Counted from the first letter of the stretch, positions 44,672 through 54,118 are shown. The stretch is DNA of 55,953 nucleotides from Chloroflexota bacterium (GCA_012689325.1 JAAYEA010000547.1:1-55953), one strand, 5' to 3'. The notes: generated by a model not told the origin, from the sequence alone. Program-made: numbers and translations.

Positions 44672-46363
44672 ATGATCGGAAGCTATGCCCTTACGCCCCA
44701 GATATGGCCATACCTCTTGACGGCCGGGCTGTTGGTCTCGCTCGCCTTCTTTAGCTGGCGCAAGCGGGCCGTACCGGGCGCGCGTTCTTTTGCCGCCGCC
44801 TGCCTGTCTGCCCTGATCTGGGTGGCTGGCACAATCGCCGAGTCCGTGGCGGTCGAGCCCACGGCCAAGATCACCTGGTTCAAGTTTCAGGCCGTGTGGC
44901 AGCTACCCACGATCACCTGCATCACCTGCTTCATCCTGGACTATGCCGACCCCGGCCGCTGGCTGAGCCGCCGTACCCTTGCCTTGCTCTCCATCGTTCC
45001 GCTCTTGGAGTTGGCCCTGGCCCTCACCAACGACCTCCACCACTGGCACTGGCTGGGCTTTTCGGTGGGCGCCTCGGTCGTCCCGCTGCGCGGGCCCGGC
45101 TTCTGGGCCATGTTCGCCTATAGCTTGGGCCTGATGCTGGTCAACCTCATCGCCGTCGCCTGGCTGTTCGTCCGCTCGCCGCGACACCGCTGGCCGGCGG
45201 TTCTGATGCTGGTTGGGAACGTCACGGCCCGGGTCCTGCATGCGCTCGAGTTCGTCGGCGGCCAGGGCGCCACGAGGTGGGATCCCTCCCCTTTCACCAT
45301 AGGCGTTCCCTTCGGCCTCTATGCCATCGCCCTGTTCGGCTTCCGCCTTTTCGACCCGCTGCCGGCGGCCGGGCGGACGGCCATCGAGCAAATGCGAGAG
45401 GGGATGATGGTCTTTGACGCCTCCTGGCGCGCTATCAGCCTGAACCCCGCGGCGGCGGGAATCCTGGGGATCGCGGCGGCACGCGCCCGGGGGAAGACCT
45501 GGGCCGAGCTTATGCCCTCCTGTCCCGAGGCCGCGCTGTGCCTGGGCGCGGGGGAGGCCCCTATCGAGGTCGACCTCGGGGGCGCCGAGGCCCGCTGTTA
45601 TGCGCTGACGCTCACGCCCTTGACCGACCACCGCGCGCTGACCATAGGCTACCTCCTCCTGCTGCACGACGTGACCGAGCAGCGCCGGGCGCAGGCGCAG
45701 GCAGTGGAGCAGCAGCGGGCGCTGGCCATGCTGGGCGAGCGCGAGCAGTTGGCCCGCGAGCTGCACGACGGCATCGGCCAGGTGTTGGGCTACGTCAAGA
45801 TGCAGGCTCAGGCCGCCCGGGACCGGCTGGCTCAGGATCAGGTCGCCGCGGCAGACGCCCAACTGGCCCGACTGGTGACGGTCGCGCAGGATGCCCACGC
45901 GGACGTGCGGGAGTACATCCTCGGCGCCAAGACGTCCGCTGCCGCGGAGCCGGGCCTGGTGGCCGCGGTGGAACAGTACCTGCAACGCTTTAGTCAGCAG
46001 TACGGCCTGCGAACCGAGCTGATCGCCCCGGCCGATGGCGCCGACGACGCGCTGGAACCAACGGTCGAGGCGCAGCTCCTGCGGATCATCCAGGAGGCGC
46101 TGACCAATGCCCGCAAACACGCCAAGGCCCATCTGGTGCGGGTCAGCGTGGAGCTCTGCACAAGCGACGCGCAGGTGATCGTTCAGGACGATGGCTTGGG
46201 GTTCGACCCGGCGGTGTTGGCCACGGCCGAGGGGCAGAGGTATGGGCTGGGCTTTATGCGGGAGCGCGCCGCCGAGGTGGGCGGCAGCGTCGAGATCCGT
46301 TCCGCCGTCGGCGCGGGCACGCAGGTCCTGGTCCGAGTTCCCCGGCGAAAGGAGGGGACATGA
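44672..46363 (+). CDS. 7TM sensor histidine kinase (HisKA_3 type) with PAS domain
   Basis: A 563-residue kinase. Residues about 5-225 hold seven to eight membrane helices in the pattern of the histidine-kinase N-terminal 7TM region. A PAS domain follows (about 235-345: MREGMMVFDASWRAISLNPA, ending LLLLHDVTEQRR). The phosphoacceptor region is ARELHDGIGQVLGYVK near 365 (HisKA_3), and the ATPase part has an N-box (IIQEALTNARKHAKAH), DDGLGF and GLGFMRERA. It should autophosphorylate and pass phosphate to the regulator encoded next, with which it overlaps (ATGA at 46360). ATG 44672 has GGAGGCGG upstream; an open frame back to 44507 includes the promoter and is rejected. Signal unknown. Confidence 0.9.
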   Translation: MIGSYALTPQIWPYLLTAGLLVSLAFFSWRKRAVPGARSFAAACLSALIWVAGTIAESVAVEPTAKITWFKFQAVWQLPTITCITCFILDYADPGRWLSRRTLALLSIVPLLELALALTNDLHHWHWLGFSVGASVVPLRGPGFWAMFAYSLGLMLVNLIAVAWLFVRSPRHRWPAVLMLVGNVTARVLHALEFVGGQGATRWDPSPFTIGVPFGLYAIALFGFRLFDPLPAAGRTAIEQMREGMMVFDASWRAISLNPAAAGILGIAAARARGKTWAELMPSCPEAALCLGAGEAPIEVDLGGAEARCYALTLTPLTDHRALTIGYLLLLHDVTEQRRAQAQAVEQQRALAMLGEREQLARELHDGIGQVLGYVKMQAQAARDRLAQDQVAAADAQLARLVTVAQDAHADVREYILGAKTSAAAEPGLVAAVEQYLQRFSQQYGLRTELIAPADGADDALEPTVEAQLLRIIQEALTNARKHAKAHLVRVSVELCTSDAQVIVQDDGLGFDPAVLATAEGQRYGLGFMRERAAEVGGSVEIRSAVGAGTQVLVRVPRRKEGT

Positions 46364-47004
46364 GGGTGCTGCTGGTTGACGATCATCCGCTCTTCCTGGA
46401 CGGGCTCAAGAACCTGCTGGCCGGGCGCGGCGTGCCAGTGATCGGCACGGCGCGAGACGGCGGGGAGGCGCTGGAGAAGGCGCGCAGCCTGCGCCCCGAG
46501 GTGGTCTTGATGGACATCCAGATGCCAGGGTGCGACGGGCTGGCGGCCACGCGACTCATCAAGGCCGAGATGCCCGAGATCAAGATCGTGATGCTCACCA
46601 TGTCGAGCGAGGATGGGGATCTGTTCGAGGCGGTCCGGAGCGGCGCGTGTGGCTACCTGCTCAAGACGCTGGACACCGAGGAGTTTGTCGCGCGGCTGAT
46701 GGCGGTGGAGCGGGGGGAGATACCGCTCGCGCCAGGGCTGGCGGCCAGGCTGTTGCAGCACTTTGGGCAGCAGGCAGGCGCAGAACGAGCAGCGGAAGAC
46801 CTGCCGCTGCGGGAGCCTCTGACCGGCCGCGAGCTAGAGGTCCTGGCGCTGGTTGCGCAGGGGCTAGCCTACAAAGAGGTCGGGGCCAGGCTGCATCTCA
46901 GCGAGCGGACGGTCAAGTACCACATGGGCGAGATGGTCGCCCGGTTGCAGTTGGAGAACCGCGCCCAGGTCCTCGAGTACGCCCGCCGGGCGGGGTTGGT
47001 GTAG
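46360..47004 (+). CDS. NarL/FixJ-type response regulator
   Basis: A 214-residue regulator. The receiver keeps the acidic pair (LLVDDHPLF), the phosphoacceptor Asp in VVLMDIQMPG and the Thr and Lys of the switch region (MLTMSS, YLLKTLD). The C-terminal LuxR-type HTH reads LTGRELEVLALVAQGLAYKE, then LHLSERTVKYHMGEM. It is the partner of the 7TM kinase upstream, translationally coupled through a four-base overlap. Targets are not visible; the next gene, a secreted nuclease, is a candidate by position only. Confidence 0.92.
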   Translation: MRVLLVDDHPLFLDGLKNLLAGRGVPVIGTARDGGEALEKARSLRPEVVLMDIQMPGCDGLAATRLIKAEMPEIKIVMLTMSSEDGDLFEAVRSGACGYLLKTLDTEEFVARLMAVERGEIPLAPGLAARLLQHFGQQAGAERAAEDLPLREPLTGRELEVLALVAQGLAYKEVGARLHLSERTVKYHMGEMVARLQLENRAQVLEYARRAGLV

Positions 47005-47325
47005 GGCTCACGCCAAGCCGCAAAGGGCGCAAAGAAAGGTTCGTGTCAGACGAGAACAGGCTCTTCCGCGCATTCCATGAAATCGTCGTGCTGAGCCGAC
47101 AGTCTACACCAGGGACTTCGAAAGTCGAAGTCCCTGTGATGGTCGAAACGCTCCGCCCCTAGCTGATCGCCCGAAAGCGGCTCCTGCCTCTTGGATTTGC
47201 CGGCCCCTGGCTTGTGACATACACTGCGCTGGCCGATCGTGATCCTTCCCATCCACGGATCCCGGCCCAGAGTTAGGGGGCACTGTCTCAACCGCGGTCT
47301 CGCACCGCAAAGGGGGATGTCCACG
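47005..47325. other. Spacer with a palindrome and a weak promoter candidate
   Basis: It holds a GCAAAGGGCGCAAAG stretch of the kind found in dispersed repeats, the perfect palindrome at 47110-47136, and boxes TTGCCG (47197-47202) and TACACT (47220-47225) with 17-bp spacing that could drive the nuclease gene. No gene is supported. Confidence 0.45.
47110..47136. repeat. Perfect 12-bp palindrome, likely dispersed repeat
   Basis: CAGGGACTTCGA (47110-47121) and TCGAAGTCCCTG (47125-47136) flank the loop AAG. Not followed by a T run. Short perfect palindromes in a spacer of this kind are often REP/MITE-like. Confidence 0.6.
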
Positions 47326-50300
47326 ATGAAGACATGGAGTAAGCTGCTTGTCCTCGCCTTGGTCCTGGCGCTGGCCCTGGCCATCTTGCCGCCCGCCAGG
47401 CCCGCGCGCGCCGCGGGCTCGATCAGCTTGGCCGCCTTCGGCACGGCCTACACGCAGGATTTCGACACCCTGGCCTCCTCAGGGACGACGAACACCGCCG
47501 TCCCCGCGGGGTGGGCATTCTCGGAAAGCGGCACAAACGCCAACAGCACCTACCGGGCCGGCACGGGATCCGACAATGCAGGCGACACCTACAGCTTTGG
47601 GGCCGCCGGAAGCACGGAGCGCGCTTTTGGCGGGTTGCGCAGCGGCAGCCTGGTGCCGCTTGTCGGCGCCCAGTTCACGAACGACACGGGCGGGACCGTC
47701 AACAGCCTGGCCATCAGCTACACGGGCGAGCAGTGGCGGCTCGGGCAGAACACCACGGGACGCTCGGCGGACCGGCTGGACCTGCAGCTGAGCACAGACG
47801 CCACCAGCCTGACCACGGGGGCCTGGACGGATTACGACGCGCTCGACTTCTCCAGCCCCGTTGTCGCCGGCACGGTCGGCGCCCTGAATGGCAACGCCTC
47901 CTCCAACCGCAGCGCCCTCAGCTTCACCATCACCGGCCTGAACCTCGCCAGCGGCGCCAGCTTCTGGATCCGCTGGGTCGACTCGGACCTGATTCCCAAC
48001 GCCGACGATGGGCTGGCGATAGACGACTTTGCGCTGACGCCCGCTGGCGTGGCCGCCGATAGCGCGCCCGCGGTGGCCAGCACGGCCCCGGCCGACGGCG
48101 CCATGGAGGTGCCGGCCAATGCGAACCTGCGCGTGACCTTCTCCGAGCCGGTGAACGTCAGCGGCGACTGGTTCACCATCCAGTGCCTCACCAGCGGGGC
48201 GCACGCCGCCAGCGTCTCCGGCGGGCCCACCACCTTCTCGCTCAATCCCGGGGCCGACTTTGTGCCGGGGGAGCAGTGCACCTGGACGATCCTGGCGGCG
48301 AACGTGGCCGACCAGGACACCAACGACCCGCCGGACAACCTGACCTCGGACTGGGCCGTCGCTTTCACCGCCCTGGATCCGTGCTCGCGGACCTTTACGC
48401 CCATCTATGCGATCCAGGGGAGCGGGCTGACGCCGGCGATCACCGGGCCCGTGACCACCCGGGGCATCGTGGTGGGCGACTATGAATACCCCGGCGCCGG
48501 CACCACCTCCAACTACCTGCGCGGCTTTTTCCTCCAGGACGCCGAGGGGGATGGCGCCGCCGCCACCTCCGATGGCATCTTTGTCTTCAACGCCAACAAC
48601 GACAGCGTCCAGCTGGGCGACCTGGTCTACGTGACGGGCAACGCCGCCGATTATCAGGGCCAGACCCAGTTGAGCAACGTCAGCCTCATCAGCGTCTGCG
48701 GGGCCGGCCGCGTGGCCCCGGCCGAGGTCACCTTCCCGGTCCCCTCGAGCACCTACCTCGAGCAGTACGAGGGCATGCTCGTCCGCCTGCCCCAGACGAT
48801 GGTCGTGACCGAGCACTATCAGTTGGGGCGCTTCGGGCAGGTGGTGCTGTCGGCGGATGGTCGCCTGTGGCAGCCGACCCATCTGGCCGCGCCCGGCGCC
48901 GAGGCCAACGCCCTCCAGGCGGCCAACGACCTCAACCGGATCATCCTGGACGACGCGACGAACGTGCAGAACCCCGATCCAATCGTCTTCGCCCGCGGGG
49001 GCCTGCCGCTGTCGGCCTCCAACACGCTGCGCGGCGGCGACACCGCCACCGGCATCGTCGGCGTGCTCAACTACACCTGGGCGGGCAACTCGGCCTCGGG
49101 CAACGCCTATCGCGTGCGCCCCGTCCGTGCGCTGGACGGCTACTTAAACTTTGAGCCCGCCAACCCGCGCCCGACATCGGCACCCGACGTGGGCGGCCTC
49201 GTCCAGGTGGCCGACATGAACCTGCTCAACTTTTTCAACACCTTCACGGGCTGCACCGCGGGCGTGGCGGGAGCGCCCACGGACTGCCGGGGGGCCTACA
49301 ACGCAGCCGAATTCGCCCGCCAGTGGCCCAAGACCGTCGCGGCGATCCTGGCGATGGATCCTGACGTGCTGGGCGTCAACGAGCTGGAGAACGACGGCTA
49401 CGGGCCGGAGAGCGCGCTGCAGTTCCTCGTGGACAGGCTGAACGAGGCCACCGCGCCCGGCACCTACGCCTTCATCGACGTGGATGCGCGCACCGGGCAG
49501 CTCAACGCCCTGGGCACCGACGGCATCAAGGTGAGCCTGTTGTACAAGCCGGCGGTCGTCACCCCCATCGGCCGGACCGCGGCCCTGAACACCGTGGCCT
49601 TTGTCAACGGCGGCGACAGCGAGCCTCGCAATCGCCCCTCGCTGGCCCAGGCCTTCCAGGTAAAGAGCCCGGGCGCCGCCTTCATCGTCGACATCAACCA
49701 CTTGAAGAGCAAGGGCTCGGCCTGCGAGGCCCCCGACGCCGGCGATGGCCAGGGCAACTGCAACGCGGTGCGCGTGAACGCCGCCGCCGAGTTGCTGAAC
49801 TGGCTCGCCACGGACCCGACCGGCACCGGCGATCCCGACATCCTCCTGATGGGCGACCTCAACTCCTATGCCCTGGAAGACCCGGTCGCGCTGATCAAGG
49901 GCGCCGGTTTCACCAACCTGATCGATGCCTTCGTCGGCCCCCAGGCATACTCGTACGTCTTTAACGGCCAGTGGGGCTACCTGGATCACGCGCTGGGCTC
50001 TCCGAGCCTCGTTCCTCAGGTCACCGGCGTGAGCAGCTATCACATCAACGCCGACGAGCCCTCCGTGCTGGACTATAACATGGAGTTCAAGTCCGCTGGG
50101 CAGCTGGCGGGCCTCTATGCCCCGGACCCGTTCCGCGTCTCGGACCATGATGCGGTGCTGGTGGGGCTGGACCTACCGGCTATCGGTTTCGTCACCGGCG
50201 GCGGCTGGATCGCCTCGCCGGCGGGCGCCTACGCGGCCGATCCGGCGCTGGCCGGGAAGGCGACCTTTGGCTTTGTGGCGAGCTACAAAGACAAGGCGGC

Positions 50301-50583
50301 CACGCCGGAGGGGAACCTGGAATTCAAGTTCGGCGCGGCCGACTTGGCGCTCAAGAGCACCTCCTACACCTGGCTCGTCGTGGCGGGCTCCGTGGCGCGG
50401 TGCGAAGGAGAGGGGACGATCAACGGCGAGGGCGCCTACCAGTTCAGCCTCTCCGTGACCGACGGGCGTCCCGACACGTTCCGGATGAGGATCTGGACGG
50501 AGGATGCGGGCGTCGAGACCCTGATCTATGACACCGGAAGCGAGCTGCCCAGCGGCGGCGGCTCCATTGTGATCCACCAATAG
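47326..50583 (+). CDS. Secreted ExeM/NucH-like endonuclease/exonuclease with C-terminal post-COAP-1-like domain
   Basis: A 1085-residue secreted protein. Signal peptide 1-29 (KLLVLALVLALALAILPP, RPARA-A). Then a beta-sandwich region (about 30-240), a bacterial Ig-like segment (about 245-350, STAPADGAMEVPANANLRVT), an OB-fold-like region (about 355-600) and a DNase I-like phosphatase/nuclease fold (about 620-955) with VNELEND, DINHLKSKGSAC, LLMGDLNSYALEDP and RVSDHDAVLVGL as metal and catalytic motifs. The last about 130 residues (VTGGGWIASPAGAY onward) resemble the post-COAP-1 domain of secreted Chloroflexota and actinobacterial proteins. By family it degrades extracellular DNA for phosphate or nutrient. 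ATG 47326 is nine bases after AGGGGG; ATG 47317 touches that site and is less likely. Terminator follows. Confidence 0.88.
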   Translation: MKTWSKLLVLALVLALALAILPPARPARAAGSISLAAFGTAYTQDFDTLASSGTTNTAVPAGWAFSESGTNANSTYRAGTGSDNAGDTYSFGAAGSTERAFGGLRSGSLVPLVGAQFTNDTGGTVNSLAISYTGEQWRLGQNTTGRSADRLDLQLSTDATSLTTGAWTDYDALDFSSPVVAGTVGALNGNASSNRSALSFTITGLNLASGASFWIRWVDSDLIPNADDGLAIDDFALTPAGVAADSAPAVASTAPADGAMEVPANANLRVTFSEPVNVSGDWFTIQCLTSGAHAASVSGGPTTFSLNPGADFVPGEQCTWTILAANVADQDTNDPPDNLTSDWAVAFTALDPCSRTFTPIYAIQGSGLTPAITGPVTTRGIVVGDYEYPGAGTTSNYLRGFFLQDAEGDGAAATSDGIFVFNANNDSVQLGDLVYVTGNAADYQGQTQLSNVSLISVCGAGRVAPAEVTFPVPSSTYLEQYEGMLVRLPQTMVVTEHYQLGRFGQVVLSADGRLWQPTHLAAPGAEANALQAANDLNRIILDDATNVQNPDPIVFARGGLPLSASNTLRGGDTATGIVGVLNYTWAGNSASGNAYRVRPVRALDGYLNFEPANPRPTSAPDVGGLVQVADMNLLNFFNTFTGCTAGVAGAPTDCRGAYNAAEFARQWPKTVAAILAMDPDVLGVNELENDGYGPESALQFLVDRLNEATAPGTYAFIDVDARTGQLNALGTDGIKVSLLYKPAVVTPIGRTAALNTVAFVNGGDSEPRNRPSLAQAFQVKSPGAAFIVDINHLKSKGSACEAPDAGDGQGNCNAVRVNAAAELLNWLATDPTGTGDPDILLMGDLNSYALEDPVALIKGAGFTNLIDAFVGPQAYSYVFNGQWGYLDHALGSPSLVPQVTGVSSYHINADEPSVLDYNMEFKSAGQLAGLYAPDPFRVSDHDAVLVGLDLPAIGFVTGGGWIASPAGAYAADPALAGKATFGFVASYKDKAATPEGNLEFKFGAADLALKSTSYTWLVVAGSVARCEGEGTINGEGAYQFSLSVTDGRPDTFRMRIWTEDAGVETLIYDTGSELPSGGGSIVIHQ

Positions 50584-50602
50584 GCAAGAGCGGCAGCCGG
50601 AG

Positions 50603-50636
50603 AGAGCCACAGGGCCCCAATGCCTGTGGCTCTTTC
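50603..50636 (+). terminator. Intrinsic terminator after the nuclease gene
   Basis: AGAGCCACAGG (50603-50613) pairs with CCTGTGGCTCT (50623-50633), followed by TTCC. Confidence 0.75.
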
Positions 50637-50823
50637 CTATGCGTCCGAATCAGGCAGAGCGGACGAGATCGCGTGCAGACGGCAAAGTGGGTAGAGCGGG
50701 TCAGTCTCAAGTGGTATCGTATGACCATCGGCGTCCTCCTGGATATAGGTTGTCGTCACAACTACCTTGTACCCAGAGGGCGTCCTGTCGTCAAAAGTGG
50801 GTAGGTGCCAGCGGGTTGGGGCC

Positions 50824-50852
50824 TTGACAGAGCGCTTGCGCTGTGTTATAAT
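50824..50852 (+). promoter_or_regulatory. Consensus sigma-70 promoter of the LacI-type gene
   Basis: TTGACA (50824-50829), exactly 17 bp, TATAAT (50847-50852): a perfect consensus, so tight control by a repressor is expected. The 320-bp spacer otherwise holds only the terminator and the operators. Confidence 0.85.
50831..50842. promoter_or_regulatory. LacI-type operator palindrome inside the promoter spacer
   Basis: AGCGCTTGCGCT is a near-perfect palindrome (AGCGC-TT-GCGCT) between the -35 and -10 boxes, extended by CA/TG on each side. A bound repressor would block RNA polymerase. It resembles the GC-centred operators of LacI-family regulators. Confidence 0.6.
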
Positions 50853-50853
50853 A

Positions 50854-50883
50854 CGAACAAGAGCGAACAAGTTCGTTTGTTCG
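50854..50883. promoter_or_regulatory. Second operator region: nested GAAC/GTTC palindromes
   Basis: CGAACAA (50854-50860) and TTGTTCG (50877-50883) enclose CGAACAAGTTCG (50864-50875), itself a palindrome. They cover the start of transcription and run up to the ribosome site, consistent with autorepression or a second regulator. Confidence 0.55.
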
Positions 50884-50904
50884 GTTCGTTCGCCAGGAGG
50901 CCCG

Positions 50905-51930
50905 ATGAGCCCCACGATGGAAGATGTTGCCCGACGGGCGGGCGTGTCCAAGAGCACGGTGTCCATGGCGCTCCGCGACAAGCCCAGCGTCTCGGATGCG
51001 CTCAAGGCGCGGATCGTCCGGGCGGCCGCCGAGCTGGGCTACGAGCCTGGTGGCCGGGGCCGCGAGGCGGAGCACGCCCCGCTTGCTTTCACCCTCATCT
51101 ATCACACCACCCAGCCATTGGACGAGCCGGAGGGCGTCACGCTGGGCTATGTCAATGGCGTCCGGGCCTTTGCCCGCGAGCGCGGGATCCACCTCACCAT
51201 CCTGACCGACGATGCGCGGCAGGACCGCCCCAGCATCAGCCTACCTATCCTCGCGGAAGACGTTCAGACCGACGGCCTCATCATCATCGGCACCCAGGTT
51301 AACCGCAAGAGCCCCTTCATCCCCTGGGCCGTCGAGCGGGGCATCCCCATCGTCGCCCTCAGCCGTCGCTGGCCGGGGGGGCCCGTCAGCACCGTCAGCC
51401 AGGACCATGAGGAGCAGGCCCGGATCGCCATGGAGCACCTGATCGCCCTGGGCCACCGGCACATCGGCTTTGTGGCCCGCACGGCCAACATGGATTTCGA
51501 GTGGTTCGCCGCGCGGGTGAGCTGCCACCACCGCGCGCTGGATCAGGCCGGCCTTCCCTACGACGAGGGGCTGGTGGCCGTGGACGAGGACGGCAGGGTG
51601 GCGGCCAAGGCGTTGCTCTCCCGCCACCCCGAGGTGACGGCGATCATGGCCATCTACGATCGGGTGGCCATCGATGTCATGCGGGGCCTCCGCGAGCTGG
51701 GGTTGCGTATCCCCGAGGACATCTCGGTGGTCGGCCTGGACAACGCCAATCCCTCCCCGGAAGGCTATCCGGCTCTCACCACCGTCGGCTTTTCTCACGA
51801 CCACCTGGGTTACTTGGGGGCAGAGCTGCTGTGGAGAAAGCTCCAGGATCCCGAGATCGGGCATGCGCACATCATACTGCATAGCCATCTCGTGGAGCGC
51901 AGCTCCTGCGCCCGCCGGCAAGAGCGCTGA
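50905..51930 (+). CDS. LacI/GalR-family transcriptional regulator
   Basis: A 341-residue repressor. The N-terminal HTH reads TMEDVARRAGVSKSTVSMAL, followed by a hinge helix and a periplasmic-binding-protein-like sensor domain (LAEDVQTDGLIIIGTQ; IALGHRHIGFVAR; EVTAIMAIYDRVAIDVMRG; EDISVVGLDNANPSPEGYPA). It probably binds a sugar or related small molecule and represses its own promoter and the solute-binding gene 86 bp downstream. AGGAGG at 50895-50900 supports ATG 50905. Effector unknown. No sugar-pathway genes are present in the window to hint at it. Confidence 0.92.
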   Translation: MSPTMEDVARRAGVSKSTVSMALRDKPSVSDALKARIVRAAAELGYEPGGRGREAEHAPLAFTLIYHTTQPLDEPEGVTLGYVNGVRAFARERGIHLTILTDDARQDRPSISLPILAEDVQTDGLIIIGTQVNRKSPFIPWAVERGIPIVALSRRWPGGPVSTVSQDHEEQARIAMEHLIALGHRHIGFVARTANMDFEWFAARVSCHHRALDQAGLPYDEGLVAVDEDGRVAAKALLSRHPEVTAIMAIYDRVAIDVMRGLRELGLRIPEDISVVGLDNANPSPEGYPALTTVGFSHDHLGYLGAELLWRKLQDPEIGHAHIILHSHLVERSSCARRQER

Positions 51931-52016
51931 CAGGCAGAGGAGGCGCACATCGAAAAACAGGCGACGCATCGACCCATCCTGACCTACCAGAACAAGCGGT
52001 GCAAAGGAGGCACACA

Positions 52017-54110
52017 GTGAAGACGACATCAACCAGCCAAGTCAGTCGCCGCAGCTTCCTCACCTGGACGGCCGCGTCGGCGGCGGGCATCTTGGCGGCG
52101 AGCTGCGCTCAGCCCACAGTGCAGGTGATTGAGAAGGAAGTGCTGGTCGAAAAGATCGTCAAAGAGACGGTCGTGGTCGAGAAGCAAGTGCCGGTCGAGA
52201 AGGTCGTCAAGGAGACGGTGGTCGTGGAGAAGGAGGTCGCTATCCAAAAGGTGGTGACGGCCAGCCCCGTCCCGGTCAAGTACAAAGAAGCTCCCATGTT
52301 GGAGGCGCTGGTCAAGGCCGGCAAGCTTCCGCCGGTGGATGAGCGGCTCCCGGAGGAGCCCTGCGTCATGAGCAGCACGGAGGGGGTCGGCAAGCTGGGC
52401 GGCGCCATCCGCCGGGGCACCACCGGTCCCTCGGACGGCGCGGGCGTCAGAAAGCTCATCAGGCCGGGCATGGTCTGGTTCGACGCCCACTTGGACCAGG
52501 TGCCCCGCGTGGCCAAGTCCTGGGAGGTCAACGCCGATGGCTCCGAGTGGACCTTCCATCTCCGTAAGGGGATGAAGTGGTCGGATGGCGAGCCGTTCAC
52601 CACCACCGACATCCTCTGGTGGTGGCAGAACACCGAGACGTACAAGGAGCTCAAGCCGGCGCCGTCGAGCTATTGGGTGAGCGGCCCCAACAACAATCCG
52701 GCGACCATCACCGCGCCTGACGACTATACCGTCAAGTTCGCGTTCGACCCGCCCAAGCCCATGTTCCTGCTGCCCATCGGCAACCGGGAGCCCTGGATGC
52801 CGGCGCACTACTCGCGGAATCTGCACATGGATTTCGTCAAGGACAAGGCGGCGCTGGAGAAAGAGTACAAGGACAAGGGGTTCGATAGCTGGGTAAAGTA
52901 CTTTGGCAACCGCCACGAAAAGACCATGAACGCCGATCTCCCCTGGATCAGCGGCTGGGTGCCCCTGAACACGATGAATGAGGAGCTCTTTATCATGGAG
53001 CGCAATCCTTATTACTTCGGTGTGGACGAGGAGGGCCAGCAGCTACCCTATCTCGATCGCATCATCCACCGCCGCGTCGGCGGGGAGGAAGCGCTGCCCA
53101 TGTTGGTGATGAACGGCGAGATCGACCTGCAGTCGCGCAGAATGGGCTTTAGCAACTTTACGCTCTACAAGGAGGCCGAGGCCAAGGGCGACTTTAAGGT
53201 CTTTCTGGGCGTCACCGGCACTCACGTGGGCCTGAACATCAACCACACCGCCAAAGACCCCAAGGTGCGGGCGCTCTTCCAGGACCGCAACGTGCGCCTG
53301 GCCCTCTCCTATGCCGTGGACCGCAACCTGCTCAACGAGCTGCTGTACGATGGCATGAGCACGCCACGTCAGTATAGCCCCCTCAGCAGGTCGGCCCAGT
53401 CCTATCCCAAGCTGAGCAACGTCCATCTGGAGTACGACCCGGCCAAGGCCAACGCGCTGCTGGACGAGGCGGGCTATGACAAGAAGGACAGCGACGGCTT
53501 TCGCCTGTGGAAGGACGGAAGCGGGCCGGTGAGCTTTCTCATCGAGCACTATACGGCGACCGGCACACTAGAAGAGGACTCGATCCTGGTGGTTTCCAAG
53601 TACCTGGCCGACGTCGGGATCAAGGCCACCTACAAGTTCGTGGAGCGCGCGCTCTTTACCGAGCACTACAAGACCAACGACGTCGAGGCGACCTGGGAGG
53701 GCGGCGGATTCACCATAGTCCCGCTGTCCACGCCGTCGATCTGGCTGGGCCGGCAAGACGACCGGATCTGGGCCAACGCCTGGTATTTCTGGGACGTCGA
53801 TCCGGCCAACGCCAACGCCGAGGAGCCGCCGGCGGATCACTGGATCCGCGACATCTGGAACATCTGGGACAACGAGGTCTCCGCGGCGGCGGACAGCAAG
53901 CGGCAGATCGAGGGCTTTTTCAGGATCCTGGACATCTGGGCAGAAGAGCTGCCCTACCCCACCTTCCTGGGCGAGACGCCCACCATGTGCATCGTCAAGA
54001 ACGGCCTCAAGGGCTTCCTGGCGGGCTATCCCCTCGACGACTCGACCAACGACGAGTCGATCCTGAACCTCGAAACGTATTACTGGGAGAACCCTGAAGC
54101 GCACGTGTAG
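52017..54110 (+). CDS. ABC transporter solute-binding lipoprotein, family 5 (peptide/oligosaccharide type)
   Basis: A 697-residue lipoprotein. The leader has twin arginines (SRRSFLTWTAASAAGILAASC) rather close to a lipobox ending LAASC, followed by a stalk of repeated V-E-K units (VEKIVKETVVVEKQVPVEK) typical of Chloroflexota binding proteins. The SBP_bac_5 domain follows (LAKSW-like VAKSWEVNADGSEWTFHLRK; GMKWSDGEPFTTTDI; RLALSYAVDRNLLN; LDEAGYDKKDSDGFRLW). Members bind peptides, oligosaccharides or similar ligands. GTG 52017 is preferred because AAAGGAGG lies six bases upstream; GTG 51999 is upstream of that site. No permease or ATPase genes follow, so it is an orphan, or it feeds a distant transporter or the sensor kinase downstream. 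Confidence 0.92.
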   Translation: MKTTSTSQVSRRSFLTWTAASAAGILAASCAQPTVQVIEKEVLVEKIVKETVVVEKQVPVEKVVKETVVVEKEVAIQKVVTASPVPVKYKEAPMLEALVKAGKLPPVDERLPEEPCVMSSTEGVGKLGGAIRRGTTGPSDGAGVRKLIRPGMVWFDAHLDQVPRVAKSWEVNADGSEWTFHLRKGMKWSDGEPFTTTDILWWWQNTETYKELKPAPSSYWVSGPNNNPATITAPDDYTVKFAFDPPKPMFLLPIGNREPWMPAHYSRNLHMDFVKDKAALEKEYKDKGFDSWVKYFGNRHEKTMNADLPWISGWVPLNTMNEELFIMERNPYYFGVDEEGQQLPYLDRIIHRRVGGEEALPMLVMNGEIDLQSRRMGFSNFTLYKEAEAKGDFKVFLGVTGTHVGLNINHTAKDPKVRALFQDRNVRLALSYAVDRNLLNELLYDGMSTPRQYSPLSRSAQSYPKLSNVHLEYDPAKANALLDEAGYDKKDSDGFRLWKDGSGPVSFLIEHYTATGTLEEDSILVVSKYLADVGIKATYKFVERALFTEHYKTNDVEATWEGGGFTIVPLSTPSIWLGRQDDRIWANAWYFWDVDPANANAEEPPADHWIRDIWNIWDNEVSAAADSKRQIEGFFRILDIWAEELPYPTFLGETPTMCIVKNGLKGFLAGYPLDDSTNDESILNLETYYWENPEAHV

Positions 54111-54118
54111 TATCACAA

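Noticed and set aside
50637-51005. Reverse-strand frame across the LacI promoter
   Set aside because: Covers a consensus promoter and operators; no motif and no start signal.
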